A stretch of 22,250 nucleotides of DNA from JAZRGE01 sp045644025 (GCA_045644025.1 JAZRGE010000029.1:1-22250); one strand, 5' to 3'; positions 1-6,981 are shown, counted from the stretch's first letter. Program-made: numbers and translations. The notes: a model not told the origin generated them from the sequence alone.

Positions 1-150
1 AGACCGCAGGGCCCTGTAAACCCTATCCGAAGCAACACTAAGTAAAGCAATACATCGGCCCGATGTGCTTTGAAAAGTGGCTTGAGCCGAGGAGCAATTC
101 TCGGCCTAGATAGATAGTCGTCCACGACAGAACCCGGCTTACAGATCCAC
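1..150 (+). ncRNA. rnpB: RNase P RNA, 3' part (left-truncated)
   Basis: This is the catalytic RNA of ribonuclease P, which removes 5' leaders from pre-tRNAs. The window starts inside the gene. The sequence carries hallmark bacterial type-A segments: a GTAAACCCTATCCGAAGCAA stretch at about 15-34 (the conserved GGTAAAC..CC.C..G.AGCAA region), a CTTGAGCC..GGAGC..TC.GGCCTAGAT segment at 81-112, and a GTCCACGACAGAACCCGGCTTA segment near 119-141, which closely follows the 3' end I recall for E. coli M1 RNA. The exact 3' end is my estimate and could be a few bases either side of 150. A terminator follows at once. It converges with ricT on the opposite strand. Most of the gene (5' two thirds) lies outside the window. 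Confidence 0.92.
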
Positions 151-163
151 TCCCCTAAAAAAT

Positions 164-190
164 AAAACTCCCCGTTGTGGGGAGTTTTTT
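164..190. terminator. Bidirectional intrinsic terminator between rnpB and ricT
   Basis: A perfect 7-bp stem ACTCCCC (167-173) / GGGGAGT (179-185) with a 5-nt loop is flanked by an A-run on the left and a T-run on the right. It therefore has a U-tract in both directions. It can end rnpB on the plus strand and the aminotransferase-trpS-holB-ricT transcript on the minus strand. Confidence 0.9.
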
Positions 191-205
191 ATTTATAGAA
201 ATTTA

Positions 206-1060
206 TTATTCTTCGTCTTCAATTTCCTGCTTCTTATCCTTCTTGCCCTTCATGGGTGCGCGAATGATAGTCACGTCGTCGCGGTGAACAACAAAGGGTG
301 CGCCTTCACCTGCAGGATTCACTCTAAGCATTCCGCTGAGCACACCTGCTTCTATCACTTCTCCCGTGCCGAAGGCTGTCTTCACCAATGTGCCCACCCT
401 TGGGGTGCGCTTGGAATAATAATCGTAGGAATTCTGCTCGTATTTAAGGCAGCACATAAGCCTTCCGCAGCTGCCCGAGATCTTGGTGGGATTAAGGGAA
501 AGACCCTGCTCCTTTGCCATCTTGATGGAAACGGGCTGAAAATCATCCAGAAAGCGCTTGCAGCAGAAAGGCTGGCCGCAGATTCCAAGGCCGCCCAGCA
601 TTCTGGCTTCGTCTCTCACGCCTATTTGCCTGAGCTCTATCCTTGCGTGGAGTGTGGATGCCAGATCCTTCACAAGCTCGCGGAAATCCACTCTGTTTTC
701 AGAAATAAAGCAGAAAAGCACCTTGTTGCCCTCAAAGGAATACTCGGCGCTGGTGAGCTTCATATCCAGGCCATATTGGGAAATTTTTTCTTCGCAGACC
801 TTAAAAGCCTTTTTTTCTTTTTCGGCATTTTTTTCCACCTGAGCCTTATCTTCGGCGGTGGCAACGCGGATAACGTTTTTAAGAGGATGAACAAGCTGCT
901 CTTCCTCTATCTCGCGGCCCGAAAAGGTGACCTCGCCGTATTCCAGGCCCTTGGCTGTCTCCACGATCACGCCATCGCCTGCCTTGGCCTCAACGCCGTT
1001 GGTGGCAAAATAATAAACTCTGCCGTCTTTATGGAATTTTACTCCTGTAACTTTGGCCAT
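206..1060 (-). CDS. ricT: RicT/YaaT, PSP1-domain regulatory protein
   Basis: A 284-residue protein of the YaaT/RicT (PSP1) family. In Bacillus, RicT works with RicF and RicA as an Fe-S-containing complex that affects RNase Y-dependent mRNA maturation, sporulation and biofilm formation. The conserved cysteine clusters are visible: CGQPFCC (Cys161, 166, 167) and CGRLMCC (Cys198, 203, 204), in the expected PSP1 order. The C-terminus is a charged Lys/Glu tail. The ATG at 1060 is chosen because a GGAGG site lies 6 nt ahead of it at 1067-1072. An upstream in-frame ATG at 1105 would overlap holB and lacks such a site. It follows holB by 23 nt, the same neighbour order as in Bacillus (holB-yaaT). It is the last gene of the operon. 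Family assignment is secure; the role in this organism is by analogy. Confidence 0.93.
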   Translation of the reverse strand: MAKVTGVKFHKDGRVYYFATNGVEAKAGDGVIVETAKGLEYGEVTFSGREIEEEQLVHPLKNVIRVATAEDKAQVEKNAEKEKKAFKVCEEKISQYGLDMKLTSAEYSFEGNKVLFCFISENRVDFRELVKDLASTLHARIELRQIGVRDEARMLGGLGICGQPFCCKRFLDDFQPVSIKMAKEQGLSLNPTKISGSCGRLMCCLKYEQNSYDYYSKRTPRVGTLVKTAFGTGEVIEAGVLSGMLRVNPAGEGAPFVVHRDDVTIIRAPMKGKKDKKQEIEDEE

Positions 1061-1083
1061 TTTGGTTCCTCCGTTAATTATCC

Positions 1084-1998
1084 TTACCTGCTTATCTTCA
1101 GGCATAGGGTGTGAAAAATAAGTGTGAGATTACCGTTGCGCCGAGTGGCTTCCTCGGCTTCTTCGGCGGTTTTGGAAATATAGCTCATATATTCGCCCGA
1201 AAGGCCCGAAAATCCGCGCCCTAAAGCCTCGGCCTTGCGAGCCGTGAGCAGATAGGTGTGGAGCTGCTCAAAGAAGATGAGAGCGGCGTTGCGATCCTTT
1301 TCCAGCTTTTTAAGCAGCAGCAAAGCAGCATATGCATCGCTCTTGGCGATCAGCTCGATAAACTCTGCAGGGGAAACTTTGCTCTTTTTGCCTTTTTTGG
1401 CTGCGGCACGGCCGATATTTCCTGCCGTTTCGTCCAGCCTTTGCAGGGCTTCTTCCTTTTCGAATCCCAAACGCTGCATCACTTCCAAAGCGCTGCTTGT
1501 ATCGGGGGCCGAAAGGGTGAACACCGTGCATCGGGAAACCACCGTGGGCAGCAATGCTGCTGCCGATTCCGCCAAAAGGATAAATATCACGCCGGCAGGG
1601 GGCTCTTCTAAAGTTTTCAGCAGGGCGTTCTGGCCTGCATCCTTCATAGCCACCGCATCTTTAATGATAAACACCTTTTTGGGCGCCTGGCTGGGCTTAA
1701 GATAAGCCTTTTCTATAAGCTGGCGCACGGTGTCTACCTTAATGTGTTTGCCATCGGGCTCGGTGATTATAATATCGGGGTGATTGCCTATATCGGCAAG
1801 ATGGCAGTTGTGGCAATTTTCACAGGGGGCAGAATCCTTGCCGCAAACGGCGGCCTTGGCGATCATCTTTGCCAGAGTGAATTTTCCCAGGCCTTCTTCG
1901 CCTTCCAGCAAAATTGCGTGGGGCAGCCGCCCGCAGGCTATCATTTGCCTGAGGGTATCGATCACTCTTTGGTTGCCTGCAAATTGCTCAAAACCCAT
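1084..1998 (-). CDS. holB: DNA polymerase III delta' subunit
   Basis: A 304-residue clamp-loader subunit. The delta' protein of the DnaX complex helps load the beta clamp on DNA during replication. Visible features are a Walker A-type loop GEEGLGKFT (residues 33-41), the four-cysteine zinc module (Cys52, 59, 62, 65), the ALLKTLEEPP segment and the SRC sensor motif. The length is a little short of the usual ~330 residues. The ATG at 1998 is preferred because a GGAG site lies about 8 nt upstream. The longer frame begins with TTG at 2019 and has no ribosome binding site. The gene starts 24 nt after the trpS stop, so it is co-transcribed. Together with ricT it forms a gene pair widely seen in Firmicutes. 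Confidence 0.93.
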   Translation of the reverse strand: MGFEQFAGNQRVIDTLRQMIACGRLPHAILLEGEEGLGKFTLAKMIAKAAVCGKDSAPCENCHNCHLADIGNHPDIIITEPDGKHIKVDTVRQLIEKAYLKPSQAPKKVFIIKDAVAMKDAGQNALLKTLEEPPAGVIFILLAESAAALLPTVVSRCTVFTLSAPDTSSALEVMQRLGFEKEEALQRLDETAGNIGRAAAKKGKKSKVSPAEFIELIAKSDAYAALLLLKKLEKDRNAALIFFEQLHTYLLTARKAEALGRGFSGLSGEYMSYISKTAEEAEEATRRNGNLTLIFHTLCLKISR

Positions 1999-2022
1999 TT
2001 TTTCTGCTCCGTAAATCAAAAA

Positions 2023-3027
2023 TTAAAGCACAAAGCCGATCTTCTTCATGGCCTTGCCCACAGTGCGGTTGGCCAATCGCTGAGCCTTTTCGGCTCCCTC
2101 TTTATAAACCTGCTCAAGATATGCCTTATCGGCAATAAGGCGGATGAACTCTTCCCTGATGGGGCGAAGCTCGCTATCCACCGCTTCACCAACGGCCATC
2201 TTAAAGTCGCCGTAGCCGCGGCCGCTGAACTCAGCCTCTATCTCGGCGGCAGTTTTGCCTGTCACAGCGCTGTAGATACCGATCAGGTTGTTTATGCCGA
2301 GCTTTTCTTCGCCAAGGCAGACCTTTGCATCGGAATCGGTAACGGCGCGCTTGAATTTGCGGATGATATCGTCGGTAGAATCCAGCATAGAGATAAATGC
2401 ATTGGGATTGCTATCGGATTTAGACATTTTCTTTTCGGGCTCCTGAAGCGACATAACCTTAGAGCCTGTTTTAAGAATATAGGGCTCGGGCACCTTGAAA
2501 ACATCGCCGTAGATGCCGTTGAAACGCTGGGCAATATCGCGGGAAAGCTCTAAGTGTTGCTTCTGATCGGCTCCCACAGGCACCACGTCGGGGCGGTAAA
2601 GCAGAATATCGGCCGCCATAAGAGTGGGGTAGGAGAAAAGGCCCAGGTTGATGTTGTCGGCATGGCGGGCGGATTTATCCTTAAACTGTGTCATTCTGGA
2701 GAGCTCGCCAAACTGAGTGTAGCAGCCCAGCAGCCAGCCCATCTGAGCGTGGGCAGGCACCTGGCTCTGGATAAACATCACGGCCTTTTCGGGATCAAGG
2801 CCAATAGCCAAAAGCAGGGCGCAGGTGGTGTAGATCTGGCGGCGGAAATCGGCAGGCACCTGGCGCACGGTGATGGTGTGAAGATCGGCCACGCCCAGCA
2901 CGCACTCAAATTCGTCCTGCATATTCTTCCAGTTTTTAAGGGCTCCCAGATAGTTGCCCAAGGTGGGCACACCGCTGGGCTGAATAAGGCTAAGCGCCCT
3001 TTTTTTCTCTGTAATAATCTCGCTCAT
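2023..3027 (-). CDS. trpS: Tryptophanyl-tRNA synthetase
   Basis: A 334-residue class Ic aminoacyl-tRNA synthetase that charges tRNA-Trp with tryptophan. The HIGH-equivalent TLGN is at residues 22-25 (in PSGVPTLGNYLG) and the KMSKS loop is at 200-204 (EKKMSKSDSN). The length matches bacterial TrpS (about 330). The start ATG has an AGGAG site 7 nt upstream. It begins 17 nt after the aminotransferase stop codon and is followed by holB 24 nt on, so it is the second gene of the operon. No T-box leader precedes it: the gap is too short and the only promoter lies ahead of the aminotransferase. It is not an obvious second, antibiotic-resistant TrpS copy, but that cannot be excluded from one locus. 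Confidence 0.96.
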   Translation of the reverse strand: MSEIITEKKRALSLIQPSGVPTLGNYLGALKNWKNMQDEFECVLGVADLHTITVRQVPADFRRQIYTTCALLLAIGLDPEKAVMFIQSQVPAHAQMGWLLGCYTQFGELSRMTQFKDKSARHADNINLGLFSYPTLMAADILLYRPDVVPVGADQKQHLELSRDIAQRFNGIYGDVFKVPEPYILKTGSKVMSLQEPEKKMSKSDSNPNAFISMLDSTDDIIRKFKRAVTDSDAKVCLGEEKLGINNLIGIYSAVTGKTAAEIEAEFSGRGYGDFKMAVGEAVDSELRPIREEFIRLIADKAYLEQVYKEGAEKAQRLANRTVGKAMKKIGFVL

Positions 3028-3044
3028 ATCGCTTCTCCTAAGGT

Positions 3045-4223
3045 TTATTTGAAGAGATTTGCCAGAATCTCAATGCCATCCACGATCTGCTGATCGGTGG
3101 GGGTGGAGAAATTCAGGCGGATGTTGTGATTCACTAAGGTGTCGTCCATAGCAAAGGCGTTGCCCGGCACCACGGCCACACCCTTTTCAATGCCCTTTTT
3201 GCAAAGAGCCAGCATATCCACGCTTTCGGGCAGGGTGCACCAGATAAAAAGGCCGCCCTCGATCTTGTTGTAGGAAAGGTGATCCAGCAGCTTCTGATCC
3301 ATATTATCCATCATAAGCTGTGCCTTTTTGCGGTAGATGCCGCGGTTCTTCTCAAGATGTCCGTCGAAGTCGTATTTTGTCATAAACTCAAATGCGATCA
3401 TCTGGGAAAGCAGGCAGGTGTGAACATCGCTCACCTGCTTGCACACTATAAGCTTGGGCATAAGCTCTTTAGGAGCAATGGCATAGCCCACCCTAAGGCC
3501 GGGGGAAAGCACCTTGGAGAAGGTGCCTGCATATATCACAAGGCCATCGGTATCCAAGGATTTAATAGTGGGGATATCCTGCCCTGCGAAGCGAAGATCA
3601 CCATAAGGATTATCTTCCAGAATGGGCACGTTGTATTTCTTGGCAAGCTCATAAAGCTGCACTCTCTTCTCGGCCGACATAGTGACTCCCGAAGGATTCT
3701 GGAAATTGGGGATGGTGTAGATAAACTTGGCCTTTTTCTCCCTTTTAAGGGCTTCTTCCAGCATATCCATATCCATACCATCGCTTAGCACGTCTATGCC
3801 GCAAAGCTTCACATTATAAGAGCGGAAGGCATTGAGAGAGCCGATAAAGCTGGGGTTTTCGCAGATGATAGTGTCTCCTTCGTTGCAAAGGGACTTGGTG
3901 GTGAGCTCCATCACCTGCTGAGCGCCCGATGTGATTATGAGCTCGTCGCTCTCCTTAAAGCTATTGTATTTTTCGGCCATGCGCTGCTTAAGAGCATCGC
4001 GCAGGGGGGTGTAGCCCTCTGTCACCGAATATTGCAGCACATCGCCCGGCTTTTCGGAAAGGAGCTTGGCGGTGATATCGGCCACTTCCTTTGCAGGAAA
4101 GGTCTCCACAGCGGGGTTGCCCGCCGAAAAAGGTATCATTCCCGGAAGGGAAGAAAACTTGAGAATTTCACGGATGGCCGAAGGCTTGAGCGAGGCCACC
4201 CTATCGGAAAAGGAAAAATCCAT
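3045..4223 (-). CDS. PLP-dependent aminotransferase, class I/II (LysN/AAT-I type)
   Basis: A 392-residue fold-type I aminotransferase. The PLP lysine is Lys237 in YAGTFSKVLSPGLRVGY. The PNFQNPSG segment (172-179), Asp204 in LEDNPYGDL and the C-terminal RLNFS arginine (substrate carboxylate) are all present. The sequence style, with IPFSAGNP near the N-terminus and the long TIPNFQNPSG segment, is that of 2-aminoadipate or branched/aromatic aminotransferases related to the C-terminal half of MocR regulators, but there is no DNA-binding domain here. The substrate cannot be told from sequence. The ATG at 4223 has a GGGGGA site 8 nt upstream; the longer frame to 4322 runs through the promoter and is rejected. 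It heads the operon with trpS, holB and ricT, an unusual partner for those genes. Confidence 0.88.
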   Translation of the reverse strand: MDFSFSDRVASLKPSAIREILKFSSLPGMIPFSAGNPAVETFPAKEVADITAKLLSEKPGDVLQYSVTEGYTPLRDALKQRMAEKYNSFKESDELIITSGAQQVMELTTKSLCNEGDTIICENPSFIGSLNAFRSYNVKLCGIDVLSDGMDMDMLEEALKREKKAKFIYTIPNFQNPSGVTMSAEKRVQLYELAKKYNVPILEDNPYGDLRFAGQDIPTIKSLDTDGLVIYAGTFSKVLSPGLRVGYAIAPKELMPKLIVCKQVSDVHTCLLSQMIAFEFMTKYDFDGHLEKNRGIYRKKAQLMMDNMDQKLLDHLSYNKIEGGLFIWCTLPESVDMLALCKKGIEKGVAVVPGNAFAMDDTLVNHNIRLNFSTPTDQQIVDGIEILANLFK

Positions 4224-4255
4224 AAAATAATCCCCCAATTTATAAGTATCAACTA

Positions 4256-4284
4256 ATTCTACCACAAAAAATACTTTTCCACAA
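4256..4284 (-). promoter_or_regulatory. Sigma-A-type promoter of the aminotransferase-trpS-holB-ricT operon
   Basis: On the minus strand a -35 TTGTGG (4284-4279) and a -10 TAGAAT (4261-4256) are 17 bp apart, 33 bp ahead of the aminotransferase ATG at 4223. The leader is short and holds no obvious riboswitch or T-box. Confidence 0.75.
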
Positions 4285-4328
4285 CCCAAAAACCCAAATT
4301 TTTTGCACCCAAAAGCAGCCAAAATGAA

Positions 4329-4360
4329 AGAAAAACCCCGCCCCGAATTTCGGGGCGGGG
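4329..4360 (-). terminator. Intrinsic terminator of the 4367-5320 unit
   Basis: A 10-bp GC-rich stem CCCCGCCCCG (4336-4345) / CGGGGCGGGG (4351-4360) has a 5-nt loop. On the minus strand it is followed by a T-run (TTTTTCTTTC). It lies 6 nt past the stop codon of the gene at 4367 and insulates the aminotransferase promoter. Confidence 0.9.
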
Positions 4361-4366
4361 GTAGAT

Positions 4367-4882
4367 TTATTGTGGGTAGCCTGTATCCAGCAACAGTTGG
4401 TTAAAAAGTTCTTGATCGGGGTTGTATTCTACACCTATATAGTCATCCGGTCCAGTATATATGCGTTCTGAGCCATCGCAGCTCCCCATATTTAATACCG
4501 TACTGCCTATGCGCACATATATTTGTTTTGGAGAGGCACCATAGATTACTGGTGGGCGTGTATTGTAGCGAGGAGTCAGTTCTAAACTATCAAACCATTC
4601 TTTCCAACGCTGAAGAAGATCGGGATCTTGGCTGGATAATCTAACTATTTTTGCGGGTTCATATCTTTCGTCGAATTCGTAAATGTATATTTCGTCAATT
4701 TTCGAAGCTCTGGCAACCTTTAAATAGTTGCTGTAAGCTTTCCGACATGAAATATACTCATATTCTTTTTGTGGTATGGAACTTGTTTCGCCTGCTATGT
4801 TCTGCCAAACTATTATTCCCACTGTAGCAGAAAGCAACAAGGCAAACACAAGGATTGGCACAAGTACTCTTCTATGGCGCAT
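4367..4882 (-). CDS. Membrane-anchored protein of unknown function
   Basis: A 171-residue protein that I do not recognise. Residues about 6-27 form one hydrophobic segment after MRHRR, so it is probably a signal-anchor protein with an external C-terminal domain of mixed polar and aromatic character (YEYISCRKAYSNYLKVAR, then WKEWFDSLEL and a YIGVEYNPDQ segment). The ATG at 4882 is chosen because a GGAG site lies 6 nt upstream. A longer frame starting at 4942 has its nearest SD-like sequence 18 nt away. Codon use is clearly more AT-rich than that of the neighbours. It is probably co-transcribed with the gene at 5003, 120 nt upstream, since no strong terminator separates them, and it ends in a strong terminator. 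Confidence 0.7.
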   Translation of the reverse strand: MRHRRVLVPILVFALLLSATVGIIVWQNIAGETSSIPQKEYEYISCRKAYSNYLKVARASKIDEIYIYEFDERYEPAKIVRLSSQDPDLLQRWKEWFDSLELTPRYNTRPPVIYGASPKQIYVRIGSTVLNMGSCDGSERIYTGPDDYIGVEYNPDQELFNQLLLDTGYPQ

Positions 4883-5002
4883 AAACAACAACTCCAGTCC
4901 AGATTTTTTCTTTATTTTTTTCTGGCTCAAACAGTTCCGCATAAGTTCGCGTGTACGACACTCCTGAATTATTTGAAGGCCAAGGATTATATATTTCCGG
5001 CC

Positions 5003-5320
5003 TCAAAAACTATTAGGATTATAGATTACAGAATAGTTGCTCCCCAATTCGCGTTGAAGCTCATCACGAAGTATTATCGCTTGCTGCTTAAAAGCATCTA
5101 TTTGCTCGTTGCTCCATATGCATCCTTTTGAAAAGTCGCTCCAATCGTAGGCAGTGCGGTAGTCGGCGTTCATTTGCAACAATAACAGCTTTGTTTGCTC
5201 GGATATGGGTAAATCATCAGGGTTTATAGCACAAAAAAATTTTTGGCGTGCTTTTTCATTAGATGCCCAAAGACATTCTCCGCCATGTTCAAACCAAAGT
5301 TTGATTTCATATTTTTCCAT
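5003..5320 (-). CDS. Small soluble protein of unknown function
   Basis: A 105-residue cytoplasmic protein with no signal peptide or membrane segment. It is rich in Trp, acidic residues and Gln. It begins MEKYEIKLWFEHGGECLWASN and has a predicted helical C-terminal half (NEQIDAFKQQAIILRDELQRELG). It loosely recalls small orphan proteins, some of which act as toxin immunity proteins; that is memory-based and weak, and no toxin lies beside it. The start is secure: AGGAGGT at 5331-5337 lies 10 nt from the ATG, behind a consensus promoter. Base use is AT-rich relative to the surrounding operons, as in its partner gene downstream. Confidence 0.75.
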   Translation of the reverse strand: MEKYEIKLWFEHGGECLWASNEKARQKFFCAINPDDLPISEQTKLLLLQMNADYRTAYDWSDFSKGCIWSNEQIDAFKQQAIILRDELQRELGSNYSVIYNPNSF

Positions 5321-5385
5321 ATATAAGTTAACCTCCTGTGGATGGGAATACTGTTACAATGTACCCGTTGCTACCAATCTTTATT

Positions 5386-5404
5386 ATGGCACCTGCGGTG
5401 CCAT
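5386..5404. repeat. Perfect 8-bp inverted repeat over a transcription start
   Basis: ATGGCACC (5386-5393) and GGTGCCAT (5397-5404) are separated by 3 bases. The element covers about -2 to +17 relative to the start predicted from the promoter at 5409-5438. That position fits either a repressor operator or a 5'-end hairpin that protects the mRNA. No long T-run follows, so it is not a terminator. Confidence 0.7.
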
Positions 5405-5408
5405 CTGC

Positions 5409-5438
5409 ATTATACCATATTTGAAGGGGATAAGTCAA
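5409..5438 (-). promoter_or_regulatory. Consensus promoter of the 5003/4367 gene pair
   Basis: On the minus strand a -35 TTGACT (5438-5433) and a -10 TATAAT (5414-5409) are 18 bp apart. A TG one base ahead of the -10 makes it an extended -10. This is one of the best sigma-A promoters in the window. The expected transcription start, near 5402, lies inside an inverted repeat (5386-5404). Confidence 0.85.
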
Positions 5439-5444
5439 GAAAGC

Positions 5445-5476
5445 AACCTGCCGCCCGAAAAGAAAAAGCACCCGAA
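5445..5476. repeat. Second copy of the terminator-linked repeat
   Basis: This stretch matches 9322-9353 at 29 of 32 positions, with the three mismatches confined to the five-base middle segment. It sits at the 3' end of the deacetylase/DUF5412 operon and includes the left arm of its terminator. The paired GGGGCG arm of the other copy is absent here. Confidence 0.6.
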
Positions 5477-5490
5477 TTTTCGGGTGCTTT
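5458..5490 (-). terminator. Intrinsic terminator of the deacetylase/DUF5412 operon
   Basis: A 10-bp stem AAAGCACCCG (5465-5474) / CGGGTGCTTT (5481-5490) has a 6-nt loop. On the minus strand it is followed by TTCTTTTC. It begins 3 nt after the stop codon of the gene at 5494. Confidence 0.88.
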
Positions 5491-5493
5491 GGG

Positions 5494-5883
5494 TTATTTT
5501 TCCACAACCTTGGGATAGCGCCAATTATAGCTTTGGGTGCGCACGTCGATAGCGGTGTTGTTGATCACCACAACATAGTCGCTTTCCCAAGTCACCAGCG
5601 CGTTGGTCTCGTTGGTCTTCCAATAAATGTTCCTTTTTGTGCCGTCGGCATTGTTTATGCACACGGCTCGCACAGCGTCTCCCGTGCCATCCTCATCCTT
5701 GAGCTGATATATCTGCACGGTGTAGCTTTGATAAGGATCGGTAGACATAGTGGAGAACAGCAGCTTGCCTTCGGGCAGATTTTCCATATCGTAGATAAAA
5801 GCATCCTTTCCGAAGAATAGCAGGTTGCCCACAACGGTGACAAAAAGAAGAATAATTATAATAACGTTTGCGGCTTTTTTCAT
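5494..5883 (-). CDS. DUF5412-like membrane-anchored protein
   Basis: A 129-residue protein with one N-terminal membrane segment (about residues 4-24, rich in Ile, Leu and Val). Its external domain follows the pattern I recall for DUF5412: an NLPEGKLLFS segment, YTVQIYQL, a KRNIYWK segment, VTWESDYVVVINNTAIDV and a terminal YNWR. The function of that family is not known. The ATG at 5883 is preferred over the in-frame GTG at 5892, because GAGGTG lies 6 nt ahead of the ATG. It starts 20 nt after the deacetylase stop and shares its transcript, which ends at a terminator immediately downstream. The pairing suggests a cell-envelope role, but this is inference. Confidence 0.8.
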   Translation of the reverse strand: MKKAANVIIIILLFVTVVGNLLFFGKDAFIYDMENLPEGKLLFSTMSTDPYQSYTVQIYQLKDEDGTGDAVRAVCINNADGTKRNIYWKTNETNALVTWESDYVVVINNTAIDVRTQSYNWRYPKVVEK

Positions 5884-5903
5884 TCCGCTCACCTCAAAGA
5901 GAA

Positions 5904-6863
5904 TTAGTTGTTGATGCCGTGATGGAAGCCGGGGGCGTATTTATTGAGAATGCAAAATTCATAGCCCTTATCGCGGCAGTGCTCGATTATCTGGGGAAGA
6001 GCCTGAACGGTGGTCTCCTTGCCGTAGGTATCGTGCATCAGAATGCAGATATCTCTCTTGCCTGTGGCATATTTCTTAACTTCGGAAACGATATTATCCA
6101 CGGGGATCTTATTGCCCGAAGCATCGGTGGAATCCACGTTCCAATCGAAATAGTAGTAGCCCCTTGTTTCCACTTCCTGAGAAAGAGTAGTCATAATTCC
6201 TTTGCAGTAGCCGCGGCTCACGGTGTTGGAGCTGCCGCCGGGGAAACGGATAATGTTGGGGGTGAAACCGATGGCGTTCTTCACCTTGTAGCCCAGAAGC
6301 TCCAGATCGGCAAAATAAGCATCGGTGGATTTATAGACCTTGCTGTAGGTGTGCTCATTGGCATGCAGGCCGATAGCATGGCCGCGATCATAAGCATCCT
6401 TAACATATGCCATATTGCCCTTGCCCACCACAAAGAAGGTGGCCTTCACGCCATACTGATCCAGGATATCCAGGATCTTGGGGGTGTTGGTGGAGGAGGG
6501 GCCGTCGTCGAAGGTGAGATAGCAGCGGATCTTGCCGTCTCCTGCGCTATCGGGGCCGGGAGCGTGCTCAAATCTCACGTCTTCCTGAGGAGTGATCACC
6601 ACACCGGGAGGCAGCGCACTCAGATTGCTGTTCGACACAGTGGAAGAAGTGGAGGGCACCGAGCTGCTTTCGGGCACGGAAGGAATATCCGAAGTGGGCA
6701 GCAGAGAGCTTGTGGGCAGGCCGGGGGTGGAAGGCAGAGAAGAGGAGGAGGCTGTAAGGCCGCCGTCTCCTGCCAGATTTATCCACACAATGGCTGCCAG
6801 CACGATTAGAACAACACAGCAGATAATAAGTATTATCTGCGGCAATATAGAGTTTCTACTCAT
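5904..6863 (-). CDS. Membrane-anchored polysaccharide deacetylase (NodB domain)
   Basis: A 319-residue carbohydrate esterase family 4 protein, likely to remove N-acetyl groups from peptidoglycan or another surface glycan outside the cell. It has an N-terminal membrane anchor (about residues 7-29), a Ser/Thr/Pro-rich linker (about 37-85) and a NodB domain (about 113-310). All catalytic motifs are visible: TFDDGPS (Asp119, Asp120), the metal-binding HANEH (His167, His171), RFPGG (206-210), DWNVDS and LMHD near 276. The second motif is HxxxHT rather than the common HxxxHP. The ribosome binding site is weak (GAAG-type). It is the first gene of a two-gene operon with the DUF5412-like gene and is divergent from degV. 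Which glycan it acts on cannot be told. Confidence 0.92.
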   Translation of the reverse strand: MSRNSILPQIILIICCVVLIVLAAIVWINLAGDGGLTASSSSLPSTPGLPTSSLLPTSDIPSVPESSSVPSTSSTVSNSNLSALPPGVVITPQEDVRFEHAPGPDSAGDGKIRCYLTFDDGPSSTNTPKILDILDQYGVKATFFVVGKGNMAYVKDAYDRGHAIGLHANEHTYSKVYKSTDAYFADLELLGYKVKNAIGFTPNIIRFPGGSSNTVSRGYCKGIMTTLSQEVETRGYYYFDWNVDSTDASGNKIPVDNIVSEVKKYATGKRDICILMHDTYGKETTVQALPQIIEHCRDKGYEFCILNKYAPGFHHGINN

Positions 6864-6888
6864 TAAACATCACGCTTCTTCAAAAATT

Positions 6889-6912
6889 CTATGCGAAAAA
6901 AATTTCGCATAG
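6889..6912. repeat. Perfect 10-bp inverted repeat over the deacetylase transcription start
   Basis: CTATGCGAAA (6889-6898) and TTTCGCATAG (6903-6912) are separated by AAAA. The element begins 4 nt past the predicted -10 (6916-6921) and so covers about -3 to +21 of the deacetylase transcript. It may be an operator for an unknown regulator, or a leader hairpin. On the minus strand it is followed by AATTTTT, so a weak attenuator is also possible. Confidence 0.75.
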
Positions 6913-6915
6913 ATT

Positions 6916-6924
6916 ATTATAGCA
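6916..6924 (-). promoter_or_regulatory. Extended -10 promoter of the deacetylase operon
   Basis: On the minus strand the sequence TGCTATAAT gives a consensus TATAAT (6921-6916) with a TG one base upstream. No good -35 is seen at 16-18 bp, which fits an extended -10 promoter or an activator-dependent one. Confidence 0.6.
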
Positions 6925-6981
6925 AATCATTTCGGAAAATAAAAGCAAAAAAAGCAAAAATATGGTGAAAAAATAAAATTC

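Noticed and set aside
4223..4322. N-terminal extension of the aminotransferase
   Set aside because: The extension is translated from promoter sequence, has no ribosome binding site, and is not part of the family; the ATG at 4223 has a good site.
4943..5002. A GAGGCC/GGCCTTC hairpin between the two orphan genes
   Set aside because: The stem is only 5-6 bp with a loop of about 18 nt and no T-run, so I do not call it a terminator.
5868..6809. A 313-codon plus-strand open frame opposite the deacetylase
   Set aside because: The minus strand holds all NodB catalytic motifs; the plus-strand product has none.
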